From NCBI GenBank assembly GCA_007922195.1, contig ML681990.1, positions 38,763,557 to 38,827,556 on the forward strand: a stretch of DNA of 64,000 bases. Direction: 5' to 3'. This DNA comes from Podocnemis expansa (lineage: Eukaryota; Chordata; Testudines; Podocnemididae). The notes below the pieces were generated by a model. It saw only the letters and a list, made by a program, of their open reading frames with translations, made no database searches and was not told the origin of the DNA. Within the stretch, counting starts at the first letter, position 1. Every line of letters starts with the position of its first letter. The position numbers and the translations under genes are program-made. Of the stretch, positions 1-12,009 are shown piece after piece.

Positions 1-1527
1 GAGAAATAGCATATTTAATATTATTTATGATAACTGAATTCTACTTACGAACTAAATTGAAAAATTCAAGGAATTACAAAAATAAAAATTATGATTGCTG
101 TAAAATATAAATAAGACTCTAAACTATGTCTCTGCATAGTGACAATGAGAAATCTGCAAGAAAAGGGGGGTAGAAAAGGGGATACATTTCCACAATAAAC
201 TGTTCCAATCAGGAAAAAAAATGTGAATTTGCACAAAAGCGACCAATATGAAATAATAGGGTTTCTTCTACCATGTCTCAGGGCTGAAATTTAAGTTATC
301 TGTTGAACAAGTTCTCTATGACCATATCTGGCAAGGTTATTTATATGGCTTTTTATGCCAGCTATTAGAATATTTATTTATAAACTGGCGTGATGTTTAT
401 AGATGGTAATCTCCATTTTCTGTTTTTTTATAGCAATACATTGTCAGCACATGGTTTTCTAACATACCCTCTATATTGCAATTTAGACAGCATCCTCCCC
501 TTCACATTTCTGTGGAATTCATGACAATTACCCCTGTGAATTTGATGTAATAATACATGGCAACTCAACTTGTACTGTTAGTTGTATATCACAATAAAAC
601 CTTAGTCTCATTAAAAAATATAAATGTGATATATTCTTTAGATTCAAGTAGAACACTTCCATTATATTAATTTTCTTTTCTTCTATTTGTTGTCTTATTA
701 TGATGCAGAAGTAAATACCTAACAATCATTTCTTGTTTTCAATAAGTAATATGTAATACCTGAGGCTGCATACATTCTTTTGTCTGATATCCAACATTTC
801 TACTCCCCATGAATTTCCAGATTATATTATGAAGGTGCTAGTAATGACTCCATAGTTAAGGCTGAGTTGAATTTTGCACACAACATTATGAAAAGAAGAA
901 TTTTTTAAAAAAAGAGAATACAATGTGGTATTAAAAACCATATTAAATTTAATTTGGTACCACAAATAATGATATACATTAATCATAATTCTATAGTTGT
1001 TTGCTCTGAAGTGACACCATACGAGTTAAGGTCGTCTGGGTGTCTTCCCTCTGCATTTTTATACCTTAATATTCTTGATTTTAAATTTTACCTTCGCTGT
1101 GAATTTCCTGAGTTTGTAATGAATGTTTTGGGATTAATTAAAATATCACTAACATTTTTCCCCTAACTACTACTGGCATTCTTAACATCAACTTTCTTTA
1201 CAGTTTTGTCTCTGAAACAATACTTTTGTAAATATACATACAGTGGACACCAAATTGAACATAATCATGCATTGTGTTATTTATGAAGTACTTTAAAATA
1301 CAGTCAAGTCTGAGCCATGAAATAAACAATGACAAAACCCAGTCAAGCCAGAAACATGAACTTTACAGCAGAGCAACAGCAAACTCTCATTGACATTTTA
1401 AGGAATGATATAGGGCAAAATTTTCTTCCTGGATCTGCACTGTGGATAACTAGCCTTCCCTCATCCCCCACACTGAAGTCCAGTTCCTGAGAGTTAGGAA
1501 GCTGTGTTCAGCTACTTCAGCAAAACA

Positions 1528-1904
1528 AACAAGGAGTCCTGTGGCACTTTAAAGGCTAACCAGTTTATTTTTCACATGAGCTTTCATGGGTATAATGCCA
1601 CTTCATCAGATGAGTGAAAATGAAAAAAAAAATAGCATGTTAGGCGTAAATATACAGGTACAGAGAAGGGTGGGCAGCAAAGTTAATTCAAACAGATTCA
1701 GAGGAATAGACTACTCCAGATCCCTCTGAATCTGATTTAATTAACATTGTGATGTACCCTTCTCTACATATTTACACCTAAAGTGCTAATTTTTTTTGCG
1801 TTTCATACATCTGACTGAGTGGGATTATGCCCACAAAAGCTCATGTAAGAAAAAAAATGGCTAGTCTTTAAAAGTGCCACAAGACTCCTTATTTGTTTTC
1901 TAGT
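1528..1904. mobile_element. Neptune/Penelope-like element 3' ends in inverted pair
   Basis: The left arm starts AACAAACAAGGAGTCCTGTG, the minus-strand reading of the Neptune tail; the right arm ends with the complementary tail on the plus strand (GTGCCACAAGACTCCTTATT). Between them the sequence folds back on itself along its whole length. Both 3' tails point outward. Assignment to Penelope rests on the same tail lying downstream of a GIY-YIG endonuclease frame at 53888-54600. Confidence 0.75.
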
Positions 1905-1924
1905 GAAGTTGCTTGTAGTAATCC

Positions 1925-2692
1925 ATCTTGCCTGCTTCCACCCCTGGTTCTACCCCCCTGGTGTTAAAGACTCCACCAAAAACTCATCCTCTATTGTGTT
2001 TGCTATCACCCATTCTTTTTATTTATAGTGCTCACAGCAGGGGCGTCGCTGGGGCAGGGAGAGACCCGGGGCATGGGCCCAGCCCCTGCCGCCAGCTGAC
2101 AGGCCCCACCCCCTGGCCAGGGATAGGGCCAGATGGGGCCGCGGCAGGGCCGGGCCAGAAATGGCCGCAGGAGGCTGGACCCGCGCCGCTGCGGCCACGG
2201 CTGCAGGCGGCCAGGCCCCCGATCCCCAGACGGGGACGGGGCCCGGCCTCCTGCAGCTGCTTCTGGCCCGGCCCGGCCACAGTCTAGCCTGGCCCTATCC
2301 TGGGCGGCCGGCTGGGTCCCGGATCCCCGGCCCAATTGGGCCAGAGATCCGGGGCACTGGCACTGGGACTCGGGGCACGTGCCCTGGGGTGCCCAGTGCC
2401 AGCAACGCCCCTGGCTCACAGTTAGTCCCCCCACTCCAGTCCTAGACATCCTAAGGGCTCCAAGTTCTGCCCAACCTCCCAGCCAGCAAGCAGTCTTGTC
2501 TTCTACTCTATTTAACCATATCTCCTTCCCCTTTCTGGTTTCCTACCCAAGCCTCTGTAGCCCCCTGGCCAGCTCACCAGCTGTTTCAGTTCTCTTCATT
2601 CGCATGAGTCAGAACTAAACTTAATCAGTCACACAGTTGTGTCACATCCAGCAGAACCAAGACAGGGGGCTTCTCTCTGCTGCTCTGAGACA
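1925..2692 (-). repeat. LTR copy A of an LTR retroelement, split by a hAT element
   Basis: About 390 bp of repeat after removal of the nested hAT (2038-2413 plus one 8-bp duplication). It aligns with LTR copy B at 3841-4240 in the same orientation: shared blocks include TGTTAAAGA, GCTCACAG, the CCCCCACTC stretch and TTTCAGTTC. On the minus strand the copy begins TGTCTCAGAGCAG. Position and orientation fit a 3' LTR of the element whose 5' LTR is copy B. The lower boundary is approximate. Confidence 0.5.
2038..2413. mobile_element. hAT-type non-autonomous element, perfect 8-bp target duplication
   Basis: Terminal inverted repeats CAGGGGCGTCGCTG and CAGCAACGCCCCTG differ at one base. The flanks GCTCACAG (2030-2037 and 2414-2421) are an exact 8-bp duplication, the hAT signature. 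The body is very GC-rich and produces long meaningless open frames on both strands. A second copy of the same family is at 14544-14783. Confidence 0.9.
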
Positions 2693-2722
2693 CATCTCCC
2701 GCTTTCAGTGAACTACACTGTT

Positions 2723-2815
2723 CATAGAATCATAAGGCTGGAAGGGAATTCATGAGGTCATCTAGTCCAACCCTCTGCTAAAAGCATCATATAATCCCTC
2801 CCTCTTTTTGGCCAG
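2723..2815 (-). mobile_element. CR1-type LINE 3' tail
   Basis: On the minus strand the sequence reads as the usual CR1 terminal stretch (GGTTGGACTAGATGACCTCA and a tail of ATTCTATGA type). Only the terminal part is recognisable. 2816-2978 shows nothing I can name. Confidence 0.6.
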
Positions 2816-2978
2816 GCATGCTGGCAACTCAAAAGCAGCTACACCCCATCTGCCATTGTGCAGAGGGTCTTTCCCCTGGGAGTCTCCTCTATTTGGCCCT
2901 CCCCATCCTCCATAAAGGAACTCATCCCCCCATGACTCTCCAGCTTATAGATCTAGCACTCAGACATTCATTTAGGCT

Positions 2979-3500
2979 GAACAAACAAGGAGTCCTGTGG
3001 CCCTTTTAAAGACTAACAAATTTATTGATCCCGTAAGTTTTTGCGCAAGAGAATCCCACTTCATCAGATGGGGAATTTACAGAATGGGAGCAAAATAAAT
3101 GCAGGGAACTGTAAATCATAGGATCAGGTTAGACTGTAACAGCAAATCAAAGCAGTTGTTAGGATTCAAACAGTGGAGTACAGCAATTAGCAGGATGGTG
3201 GGTGGGGTGCAAGAAAGCAAAATTTCCTGTTACAATGGGGAAAAAACCCATAGCCTATACTCAGCCCTAACTTTATGGAGTCAAATTTGCATGTAAATTC
3301 AAATTCTGCAGTTCTCTGAAGCTTCAGTTTGTTTGAGCACAGCTAGTACATCATCAATGGAGTGAGCAGGGAGATTGAAGTGGTCCCCTACTGGTTTTTG
3401 AATGTTATTTTCTGACATCAGATTTGTGTCTTTTGTGCAGAGACTGTCCTGTTTGTCCAGCATATAAGGCAGAGGGGCATTTCTGGCACATGTTGGGAAT
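2979..3500 (-). mobile_element. Neptune/Penelope-like element, 3' part with broken endonuclease frame
   Basis: It begins with the Neptune tail read backwards and runs on the minus strand through the 3' untranslated region into coding remnants. In one frame MCQKCP and YAGQTGQSL recall the GIY-YIG core; in a shifted frame HFNLPAHSIDDVLAV matches the stretch HCHLPNHSIDDLLTM of the copy at 53888-54600. A frameshift between the two blocks and loss of everything upstream make it dead. Confidence 0.75.
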
Positions 3501-3548
3501 ACTGCTGCTGCCACCCTCTCAGAAGTCCCAAGGAATGCATTTGGATCA

Positions 3549-3839
3549 TCACATGGGCCCATCATGCAGAGCCCCCAGCCATCTGTCCTGCCACTTTCCC
3601 CACTCATGGGATTCACCACTTGTCAGAACAGCTGCTTTTGGGCAGTGGCCTGCTCCTTTAAAAAGTCCTGCAGGCTCCTTTGTTGGTCTGACTGCCAATG
3701 ACAGCAGCACCTGCCACACTGCCTGCACGGACTGCTGTAGTTCCTGCACAGTTGTCACCAGCCATTGTAGCATTTCATACATTGCATGCACCACTTGCTG
3801 CAGCAGATAGGGTATCCCGAGTCCCAGACAAGCCCCCAC
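3549..3839 (-). pseudogene. gag-like remnant of an LTR retroelement
   Basis: A 96-codon minus-strand frame starting inside the primer-binding site and running away from LTR copy B. Its first 40 residues are a helical, Gln-rich stretch (YLLQQVVHAMYEMLQWLV, then TTVQELQQSVQAV), the sort of start seen in Gypsy-type gag proteins of reptiles. No zinc knuckle, protease or polymerase follows: the frame runs into the Neptune piece within 350 bp. Position directly after an LTR and primer site is the main support. Gypsy or endogenous retrovirus cannot be decided. Confidence 0.35.
3821..3838 (-). promoter_or_regulatory. Primer-binding site resembling tRNA-Pro type
   Basis: The minus strand reads TGGGGGCTTGTCTGGGAC. 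Against the tRNA-Pro primer site used by many retroelements (TGGGGGCTCGTCCGGGAT) it differs at three of 18 positions, and two of these are C to T changes at CpG. It lies directly beside the inner edge of LTR copy B, where a primer site belongs. Confidence 0.55.
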
Positions 3840-3840
3840 T

Positions 3841-4240
3841 TCTAGCAGTTTGCCTGGCCTGGCCCTCTGCTCACATCAGGCTCTGCTCCCCTGATGTTAA
3901 AGATGCCATCAAAGGCTCACAACTCTATTGTTTTTCCTGTCACACCTTTTCATTTACACTGCTCACAGTAATTCCCCCACTCTAGCTCCAGGTGTCCTAG
4001 TGCCCTGCCCTAACACCACACAGTCTTACAGACAACCTCCTTCCACACTGCTTGACCACACCTTCCCTCTCTAGTTTTAAACCCAGGTCTATATAGCTCC
4101 CTAGCCATGGCCCCAAGTGTTTCAGTTCCTCTCATTAAGCCTGGCTCTGATTCAGCCTCATCAGTCACAAACCTGCTCCAGCCACTCAGACCAGAGCTGA
4201 CACAGTCAATGGTGGGGTTTGTCTCCTCTGCTCTGCCACA
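3841..4240 (-). repeat. LTR copy B (5' LTR) of an LTR retroelement
   Basis: About 400 bp aligning with copy A at 1925-2692 and lacking the hAT insertion. On the minus strand it begins TGTGGCAGAGCAG and carries a TATA-like block (GCTATATAGACC, near 4093-4105) at a plausible LTR promoter position. It is followed by the tRNA-Pro-like primer site. The element's inside is almost entirely lost or replaced by the Neptune and CR1 pieces between the LTRs. Confidence 0.55.
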
Positions 4241-4810
4241 GTGATCCACAAGGGAGTATGAATATGCAACACTGATCATCAGCATTGTAGGCCAGAGAAG
4301 TAAACTTTGCCTTTAATCATGAAGCAAACTTTTGTGCTCAGATTTCCTTTGGAAATATAAAACTGGTATTCCTGTTGCCCTGAGCGTTTCTATAACCTTT
4401 CTTTTCACCTCCATTTATTCAACTCTACTTATGTTTTTGTTAAGATCTGTGAAATGTTACCATATTCCCTTTCATTGAATAGAATGTTTTAATATAAGAC
4501 TAATGATTTTAGTATCATTTAATTCTAAACTTTAAACTATATTTTCCAAAAATCATAAGATTTGAGTTTTATATCCCATGACAAAAAACAGAATTTTCTA
4601 ACCTCACATTTATGACATTTCAGTTTATTTGGACAATAAATCATTAAAGTCCCAATGAAATGTTTTTTTTGTGTTGATATAAGTTGTGTGTTTTTACTAC
4701 TGCAATATAACACAAGGTAAACACAAGACATAATAAAGGAAATCCCCATTTCTTGAAACCCAGAAAAAATACAGACATGAATATCCTGTCATTTAATGAT
4801 TCTTCTATAT

Positions 4811-5020
4811 CAGGGGTCTCAAACATGCGGTCTGCAGGCTGCATGCGGCCCCTAAAGCTATTACCTGCAGCCCCCAATGATACTATCATTACAAATATTT
4901 GCAGTATTGTTGTATGAAAAGGTTTTAGTGGTGTGGCCCTCAAGCTAATATGCTAGTCCTCATGCAGCCCTGGACTAGTCCTCATGAAGCCCTCATGGTG
5001 ATTTGAGTTTGAGACCCCTG
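4811..5020. mobile_element. hAT-type non-autonomous element
   Basis: Ends CAGGGGTCTCAAAC and GTTTGAGACCCCTG are perfect inverted repeats. Flanks TTCTATAT (4803-4810) and CTCTATAT (5021-5028) match at 7 of 8 bases. No coding capacity. Confidence 0.9.
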
Positions 5021-5781
5021 CTCTATATTATGCCAATTAAGTCAGTCCCTGTTTAAGGTGAAGTGATTATTGTATAAGCAATAGGGCAAGAAACCATGGT
5101 TTGAGCTAAGTGGACTACTGGAAGTCAAGCAGGTACTGTCTTAAAATGGCATCATGGACTATCCTTGGTTGGGCTGACCTCAATAGACAATTGTCTGGTA
5201 ATGGAATTTCTAATTCACACATAGATTGCTCACACCGTCATATACAGTTGAGCTGGTGATGTTGGTTGCAGGATTTCAGATATCACCCACAGATTTGATA
5301 GTCTTTTCAGCTGTCCCATGATGGATGACATGTTCTTTCATTCATAATTGAGTAACAAACTATCCATCATTGACTGCTGGAGGCAGGTTTATTGGAGATC
5401 AAAATGCCAACTGGTGGTAGTTATGCTGGATGCAATTTGGACTTTGATATACATGCCCTTATTATATTAGGTTGGAGTCTCCTCTGTCATTTTAACTCAA
5501 ATCTCCTGTCATTATTCCAACATGCCTTCCACCAGTTTAACTTAACAGCCTTTTGTACTACCATATCTATTCACTACCCTGGAATAAAGAAGGGATTTCC
5601 CTAGTTTACTGCACTCCAGGGAATCTAGAGTACTAGAGTTAAGAACCCATCATGCAGATGGGGTTGGGAGGATCAAGAATATACACCCACTGATGCTGAA
5701 GAATTGAGGACAGTTTGCTAAAGATTCAGGAAGATGTCTTGAGGAGGACTGTTAAGCCAATAGATTGACTTCACTAGCCCA

Positions 5782-6059
5782 TCAAATGTCTGTGATGCAG
5801 TTAGACACCCATGGCTGCCCTGGGCCAGGTAACTCTGGTTCACAGGGCTTGGGCTAAGCAACAGTTTAACTGGAGTGCAGACATTCCAGTTCAGGCTGTA
5901 GTCCAAGCTCTAGGAGCCTCCCACCTTGCAGAGTCATAGGCTGTAGCCTGAGCCTAAATGTCTGCGCCACAGTTAAACTGCTCCTTAACCTAAGTCCTGT
6001 AGCCCAAGTCAGCTGGCACAGGCCAGCAGTACATTTTTAATTGCTCTATTGACATACCC
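5782..6059. mobile_element. Foldback element, diverged
   Basis: The two halves are inverted copies: on one side GGGCTTGGGCTAAGCAACAG then TTTAACTG, on the other the complement of a matching stretch ending GACATACCC. It resembles the family at 15714-15989 in its centre (CCAAGTCAGCTG). Target duplication not resolved. Confidence 0.5.
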
Positions 6060-6722
6060 AAAGAGACAGCATAGGTAAGTAGATCATTTGTCTATCCTGA
6101 GTGTATAGTGAAGAGGAGTCTCACAGCTTTTCTTAATACTCTAGACACATCATGTGGTATTAGCTAGATATTAGGTGTACATTAGTTGTTTTAAGTTCTG
6201 TCTCTAAGAAACTCATCAATCCATGATATCTCTCTCTCTCTCCCACCGTGCCCTCACCAAAAGAGAACTGCCATTATCCCACTTCCTTCCAACACACTTT
6301 TCCCACATCCATCCAGATTTTTTCTTGCCACTTCTTCCAATAGCTGTCAGCTATTTGTGTCTCCTGGTTTCCTTGCTACCCTATTCTCTGACTTTGGTGC
6401 CTGGTTCTCTTCTCCCACACTAATCCATCACCCTTTTTCCTGGAGATGTCAAACTCCACAATCAGTTTCTCTGTCTTGTCTTACCTTTCCTCTCCTTCAC
6501 TTTCTCCAGTTCTCAACCAATCAATCCATCATCTACATTAACTGTTCTTTTGATGTTGCCTTCGCTCGACATTTCTTTCTTCTTGTCTTTCAAAGATTGA
6601 CTCCCTGTTCTCTGTTTATCATATTATTTCCTTTAAAATTACTTGCACCTTCTCTCCTCCAGTCATTCACAGCTTTTGGGTACATCTAACATTGCAGAGG
6701 TGAAATTCCCTGCTCAGGGAAC

Positions 6723-7665
6723 TACATATACATGTGTATAAGCTGAGATTTTTGTGCCTGAAAATTGGATCCAAAATAGACACTTGGCTTATACACAGGT
6801 GAACACAGTAGACAGTCTCAGCTCACCAGTTTCACTGACCATGCTGCAGGCTGGAGCCCCAGTGTGGCTGGGGCAGCCATCTTGGGCAGTTAGCCTGGGC
6901 TGGGGCTAGAGTAAGGAGGGGACCCCAGTGTCTGAAGCGGCCAGGTAGGGGACCCTGGGGAGGTTGGCCTGGGCATTGGGGGGGGGTCAGGGAGGCCAGG
7001 AAAGCAGCAGCAGGGCCTGGGCATTTGGGAAAGGGGTCAGGGAATCTGGGGAAAGTGTCGGGAGGGCCTGGGGTTTGGGGGAGTGGAGTGGGGGGTCCGG
7101 GGAAAGCAGCAGCAGTGTATGGGAGCTAGGGAGGGGGTCGGGGAGTCTAGAGAAAGTAGCAGGAGAGCCCGGGGATTTCAGGGGAGAGGGTCAGGGAACC
7201 CGGGGAAAGCAGCAGGAGGGCCCGGGGGCTTGAGAGAGGGATGCCTGGGAGGCCAAAAAAAGCGGCAGCAGGGGTTGGGGGTGATGGGGAAAGGGGTGAA
7301 AGGGTGTTAGGGAACAGGGGAACAACAGCAGGGAACAGAGAAGGCAGCAACAAGCAGGAGGGCAGCAGGGGGTGCGGAGTAAGCCGGGGGGGGGGGGGGG
7401 AAAACCGGGGAAATGACCAACCAGGGGGGCAGGAATGCGGAGCAGAGAGAGCAGGGAGACGGGGGAAAAGCAGTGGCAGGGGGCTGGGCATTAGGGAAGG
7501 TATTGGGAACTTGGGGGGAAGCCAGTGGCATTGGGTGGGGGGATTAGGGGCCAAGGCCAAAAGGAGACCTTGGCTTATACACAGGTCACCCATTTTGCTT
7601 CTTTTGGGCTCAGAATTGGGGAGTCGGCTTATGCACAGATCAGCTTATAACTGAGTATATACGGT
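6723..7665. mobile_element. Foldback element with G-rich tandem array inside
   Basis: The outer ends (TATAAGCTGA on the left, TCAGCTTATA near 7640 on the right) and inner blocks containing TTGGCTTATACACAGG are found at both sides; a TA dinucleotide flanks each end, which would fit a Tc1/mariner-like insertion. The middle (about 6960-7560) is a degenerate tandem array of 50-70-bp units built on GGGGAAAGCAGCAGCAGG and GGGGTCRGGGA. Long open frames there are composition artefacts. Confidence 0.5.
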
Positions 7666-8554
7666 ACACATGCTGGCTTTGATTGTGCAGTCACTCTGTA
7701 ACAGTAATGCAACTATAGCACATACGATTGGCCTTCTGACTTCATCCCTAGGATCTCAGAAAGGATTGCACTCCAGCAGCTGGTTTAAGTCATCACCAAT
7801 GCTACCATGGTCACACTCCTAATATTAGCATGTCAGCAGTCACAACTAGAGCAAGTACGCCCACCTGAATTGGAAATTACACCTCCCAGTTGCAAAACAG
7901 ACATACCTTTTGTGACCTCAGCTCCATCAATCCACTCTCATTTCTCTGCTACTCTCAGTTCCCTCCTGTGTCCCCTTCCCTTCTGCTGATTTGATAGTCT
8001 TCCTTTAATTCCAACCCCTCTTCCACACTTGAGTCCTTTCTTTGTTTCAGTAGTCTCAAGTTCACTCTCTCAGATCTATTTCCTCCACTTTTGCTCCTGA
8101 GCTACTAAAGAAGTTTGGAGAAAATCTAGAAACAAACCTGACATCTTCCATTACACATTCATCTTGCCTTCCCTCTACTCCACTGTCTTTCTCACCCTAT
8201 GTCAATGACTTTCCACGCAACCACTTTATGCCAGACCTTTCCTCTTCTGTGCAATCTCATGTCTGTCTTTCCAAAATGTTACTTTAAATGTTCAACAGGC
8301 AACTCAAATTCAACATGACAAATCCAGCATTTCTTATCTCTTGTGATGAAATGGAGGGACATGTTAGCCATGTTATGTTTATGTTACTCAGGAAAGAAAA
8401 ACAAATCCTGTCAAATCTCAAGACAGTCTATGTCCATAGCAAAGAATCTATACTTAGCTGTCAGGATTCCAGAATTATCAACACAGGGGTCTTTGTAATA
8501 GGGTTTGAAAGGGACTGGTACTAGATTTAAGACTATTCAATTTTTTCATCTTTA

Positions 8555-9275
8555 TCTTCTGTAAGTAAATATAAAATCACAATTGATAAATTTGAATATG
8601 ACACAAAGTTTGGCAAAGTGATAAATAATGATGAAGAGAGGACAGCCAAACAGAACTATCTGAATTGCTTGGCAAACTGGGCCCATTCAAACAAAATGCA
8701 TTTTTAATACAGCAAAGTAGAAAGTTAGACATCTAGGAACAAGAAATGCAGGACATACACACATAACAGGGGAAGGGGATCATAGAAAGTGGTTCTGAAA
8801 AACTGAAGAGGGTGGACAAATATAAGGAGAGGCTTAAAGAAAATGTCTTACAGTGAGACACTTAAAGAGCTCTGTTTAGTTTATCAAACAGAAGACTGAT
8901 GAGTGACTTGACTATAGTGTACAAGTACCTTTGTGAGGAGAAAGTACCAGATACTAACGGCATCTTTAATCTAGTGGAGATAGGCATAGCAAAGACAATG
9001 GGTAGGAGCTGAAACCAGACAAACTGAAATTAGAAATTAGGCACATACTTTTAACAATGAAGGTGATTAACCACTGGAGCTACCACCAAGAAAGGTAGTG
9101 GACTGTGCATCTCCTTATTTCTTCAAATCAAGACTGGACAACTTTCTGGAAGACATGCTTTAGTGAACCACGAGCTATTGGGCTCGGTATGATATACAGA
9201 TGAAATTTAATGCCCTATGATATGCAGACTAGAAAATCTAATGGTCCCTTCTGATTATAAACTCTATGACTCTAT
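8555..9275 (+). mobile_element. CR1 LINE, 3' part, degraded
   Basis: Recognisable pieces of the end of the CR1 reverse-transcriptase frame: ACACAAAGTTTGGCAAAGTG (after the xADD box), AATGAAGGTGATTAACCACTGG, and a tail with TGGTCCCTTCTGATTATAAA then CTCTATGACTCTAT. The frame is destroyed by stops and indels throughout. Confidence 0.65.
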
Positions 9276-9675
9276 TAAACATATTGAGTTATATTTCTTT
9301 CAGTGATATCTTAGAAGTCATATTTCAGAGAAAACATGAATAATTTAGCAAAATGTGTAAAATGTTCATCTAAACAGTAGTTTGTTTCATTATTGCTACG
9401 CTCTCTTCTCAGTTCCACAGTTTTCACAACTTCTCTATGCCATGCCTACTGTATAACTAATAAAAACTCAGTATTTCAGAATGAATTCTTTCTCTATAAT
9501 TTAATTCAGTGTTTTGGTGTATGTTAGGTATTCACTCTAGACAGGCCATTTAAATATAGTTCTATGCTTTAAATTTCCATTTAACAAGGAAGCAAATTCC
9601 CAAGTTCCTATACAGGTAAAAAGAGGAAAGTGATTATCATGGTGCAATCAAAGAAAATATTAAAGAATACTCTAA

Positions 9676-10118
9676 GGCTATGTCTACACCAGACGCTTAA
9701 GCTGACTTAAGCAGGCTTACATCGACTTAAGCAACTCCCTGGCCACATCTGGAGCTCAGTAAGTTGCCTTAAATACTTGCGTAAGATGACTTAATAACTC
9801 CTGTTCTTAAAGCCAACTTTAAGGGTTAAATCAACTTTATTAAGCTGACTTAACACAATGTGCCCATTAAAGATAACTTAATAAAGTTGACTTAGTGCAG
9901 TGAGGCCATTTAAGTTGACTTTATAAAGTCGACTTAAGCCAGGGGATCCATTTAAAGTTGATTTTATTAAGTCAACTTTAAATGGGTCCCCTGACTTAAG
10001 TCAACTTTATAAAATCGACTTAAACAAACGGGGCCTCACTAAGTTGATTTAATAAAGCTGACTTTTAAGTCAACCTTATGAAGTTGACTTACCTGAGCCC
10101 TATAGTGTAGACATAGTC
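9676..10118. mobile_element. Foldback element (GGCTATGTCTACAC ends)
   Basis: Ends GGCTATGTCTACAC and GTGTAGACATAGTC are inverted repeats. The body is a series of AAGTTGACTTAA and AAGTCGACTTAA palindromes arranged as two inverted halves. No coding capacity. Flanking triplets (TAA, TTT) no longer match. A 5'-truncated relative is at 28661-28979. Confidence 0.75.
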
Positions 10119-10899
10119 TTTGATATAGCTAGTTTACACATGCATGAAAGTATTTTATACTTTCAATAATAACCTCTATCCAGAGGAAATTTTCATTGTA
10201 TTGTAATTTAGTAACAAAACCTTTTGGGTGAAAGGGAGAATGATTGCTGGATGGCTCAAAATGTTTGAATAGGTGCCACTAACTACTTATTCTGGATAAA
10301 CTTTTTTCCCTTAGGTATTCCTCCTCGCCTTCACTGTAACTAGCTAGCATAACATATTTCTCTTACCACCAAGGGCAAGTTATGCTGACTTCTTTAGTCA
10401 CTCCATGCATTAGAAAATAGGGGACAATTAAGTTGGTGTCCAAACACTTCTCAATATTAAGTTTGACATATGCAGTCTATACTGGTGTGTGAGATGGGAA
10501 CCTCCAATTCAGAATTTTTTAAAAGAGACCTTAAAAATAAGGAGAGGTGATGGCACCAAAATGGTAAGGATATTGGTATTAGCGAACATAGTTGCAATTC
10601 AAAGGGAAAAAGATACTGTGACTGTAGGACATGCAGGATGACTTCATTATTGTTCCTGGATTCTAATCCAAATCCAAACCAGCTTCTCACACACGTCGAC
10701 AAGATTGCAACAGTAAATGTCAGGACACATTGAGTCCCCATGTCCCAGATCTGGAGCTTCCAGCTGCCATGGATGGCTGGGGGATGTTGATCTAGACTCC
10801 AAGTGCCACAGGCGGTCTGGGGACCCTGAGCTCCTGGCTGACACAGGGGCTTGGAGCTATAGGGCCACCTGCAGCAGCTGGGAGCTCTAGGTCCCCCCA

Positions 10900-11038
10900 C
10901 AGTGGCTAGGAACTGAATTTTAACCTGCGTCCTAAATATCAGGAAAAATAGTGTCCAGATCGTACACTGACTGAGATGTGGGAAAACGGATTAAAAATCA
11001 GGACAATTCCAATTTTGTTAGGATGTCTGGTCACCCTA
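10900..11038 (-). mobile_element. Partial hAT-like repeat (GGGTGACCAGACATCC end)
   Basis: On the minus strand it starts TAGGGTGACCAGACATCC followed by TGTCCTGATTTTT, an end I recognise from a common reptile hAT-like family. The other end was not found; boundary at 10900 is approximate. Confidence 0.4.
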
Positions 11039-12009
11039 TCACATCACTGTAGATATAAATATGATTTGCCATTTAATTAATTTACATATGTGTAAATAGC
11101 CTCTCTAAAACCTATATCTGTGTGATGTAACAGCACTACAATACATATTGTATGAATGTATGTGTATCACCTGAAGATATCTTCTATCGTAACAGAGTAC
11201 ACTAAATTCACAGTAGTGCTGTATATAATTAAAAAAGATGTTAATGTGAAAAAAATTCCAGGGCTTTTAGTGAATCATAGAAGTGATTTACTCATGACTG
11301 GAAATATATTTTCCCTTACTCTATCTCCTTCCACTTATGTAAATAATTATAGAAAGAGAAGGAATGATATAAAGACAGACTGAACTACATGTGTTTTAAA
11401 TTAGTTTTTCTTATTCTTGTTGCAGCTTTTAACAATTGTTTTTGGATTTGTAAAAAAATTATCTACATCAGTGTAAATATGTATAAAAATCAGGGTTTTT
11501 TTCATGATAAAAATAAATGAGGTAATACTTGCCTAATGATTATCTTGCATGATAGGTGGGCTGGAAATAAGTGAATACTTCCAACTGCTGATTCTGTTCA
11601 GAAGATTGATAGTTTCCATTTTAGTCTTTATGAGAACTTTTAGCTCCTGCATTAGTTAATGACTGGAAAAACATGTCATCCATAACTCGGCATTGGTCAA
11701 GCTCATGTAAACAAGAAAGTAGACCTGATGAATCATAATAGGATGTGCCTAGTCATTTAATGTTCATCAGAGGCTACTGGTGATGCTTGTTTTTGAATGC
11801 AGACCTGAAACATTCCAAGACCAATCTTTACTACATTTTATTGTTGTCCCAAAACACCAAGCTCTTTCAAAAATTATATATGGAAGCTTTGAAAGTACAA
11901 TATATATAATATAATATATACAATAATATTACGACTATTGTGCAAACTTCATGGTTGGGGAAGAGATTGCTAGAGCTGCACCAACAGTAAAAATAAAAAT
12001 ATTGTTTTA

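Noticed and set aside
1928..2618. Several overlapping open frames of 94-161 codons on both strands
   Set aside because: They lie in the GC-rich hAT element and the LTR; Pro/Gly/Ala-rich content in all frames is compositional.
6964..7654. Frames of 75-148 codons
   Set aside because: Products of the G-rich tandem array; both strands are open for the same reason.
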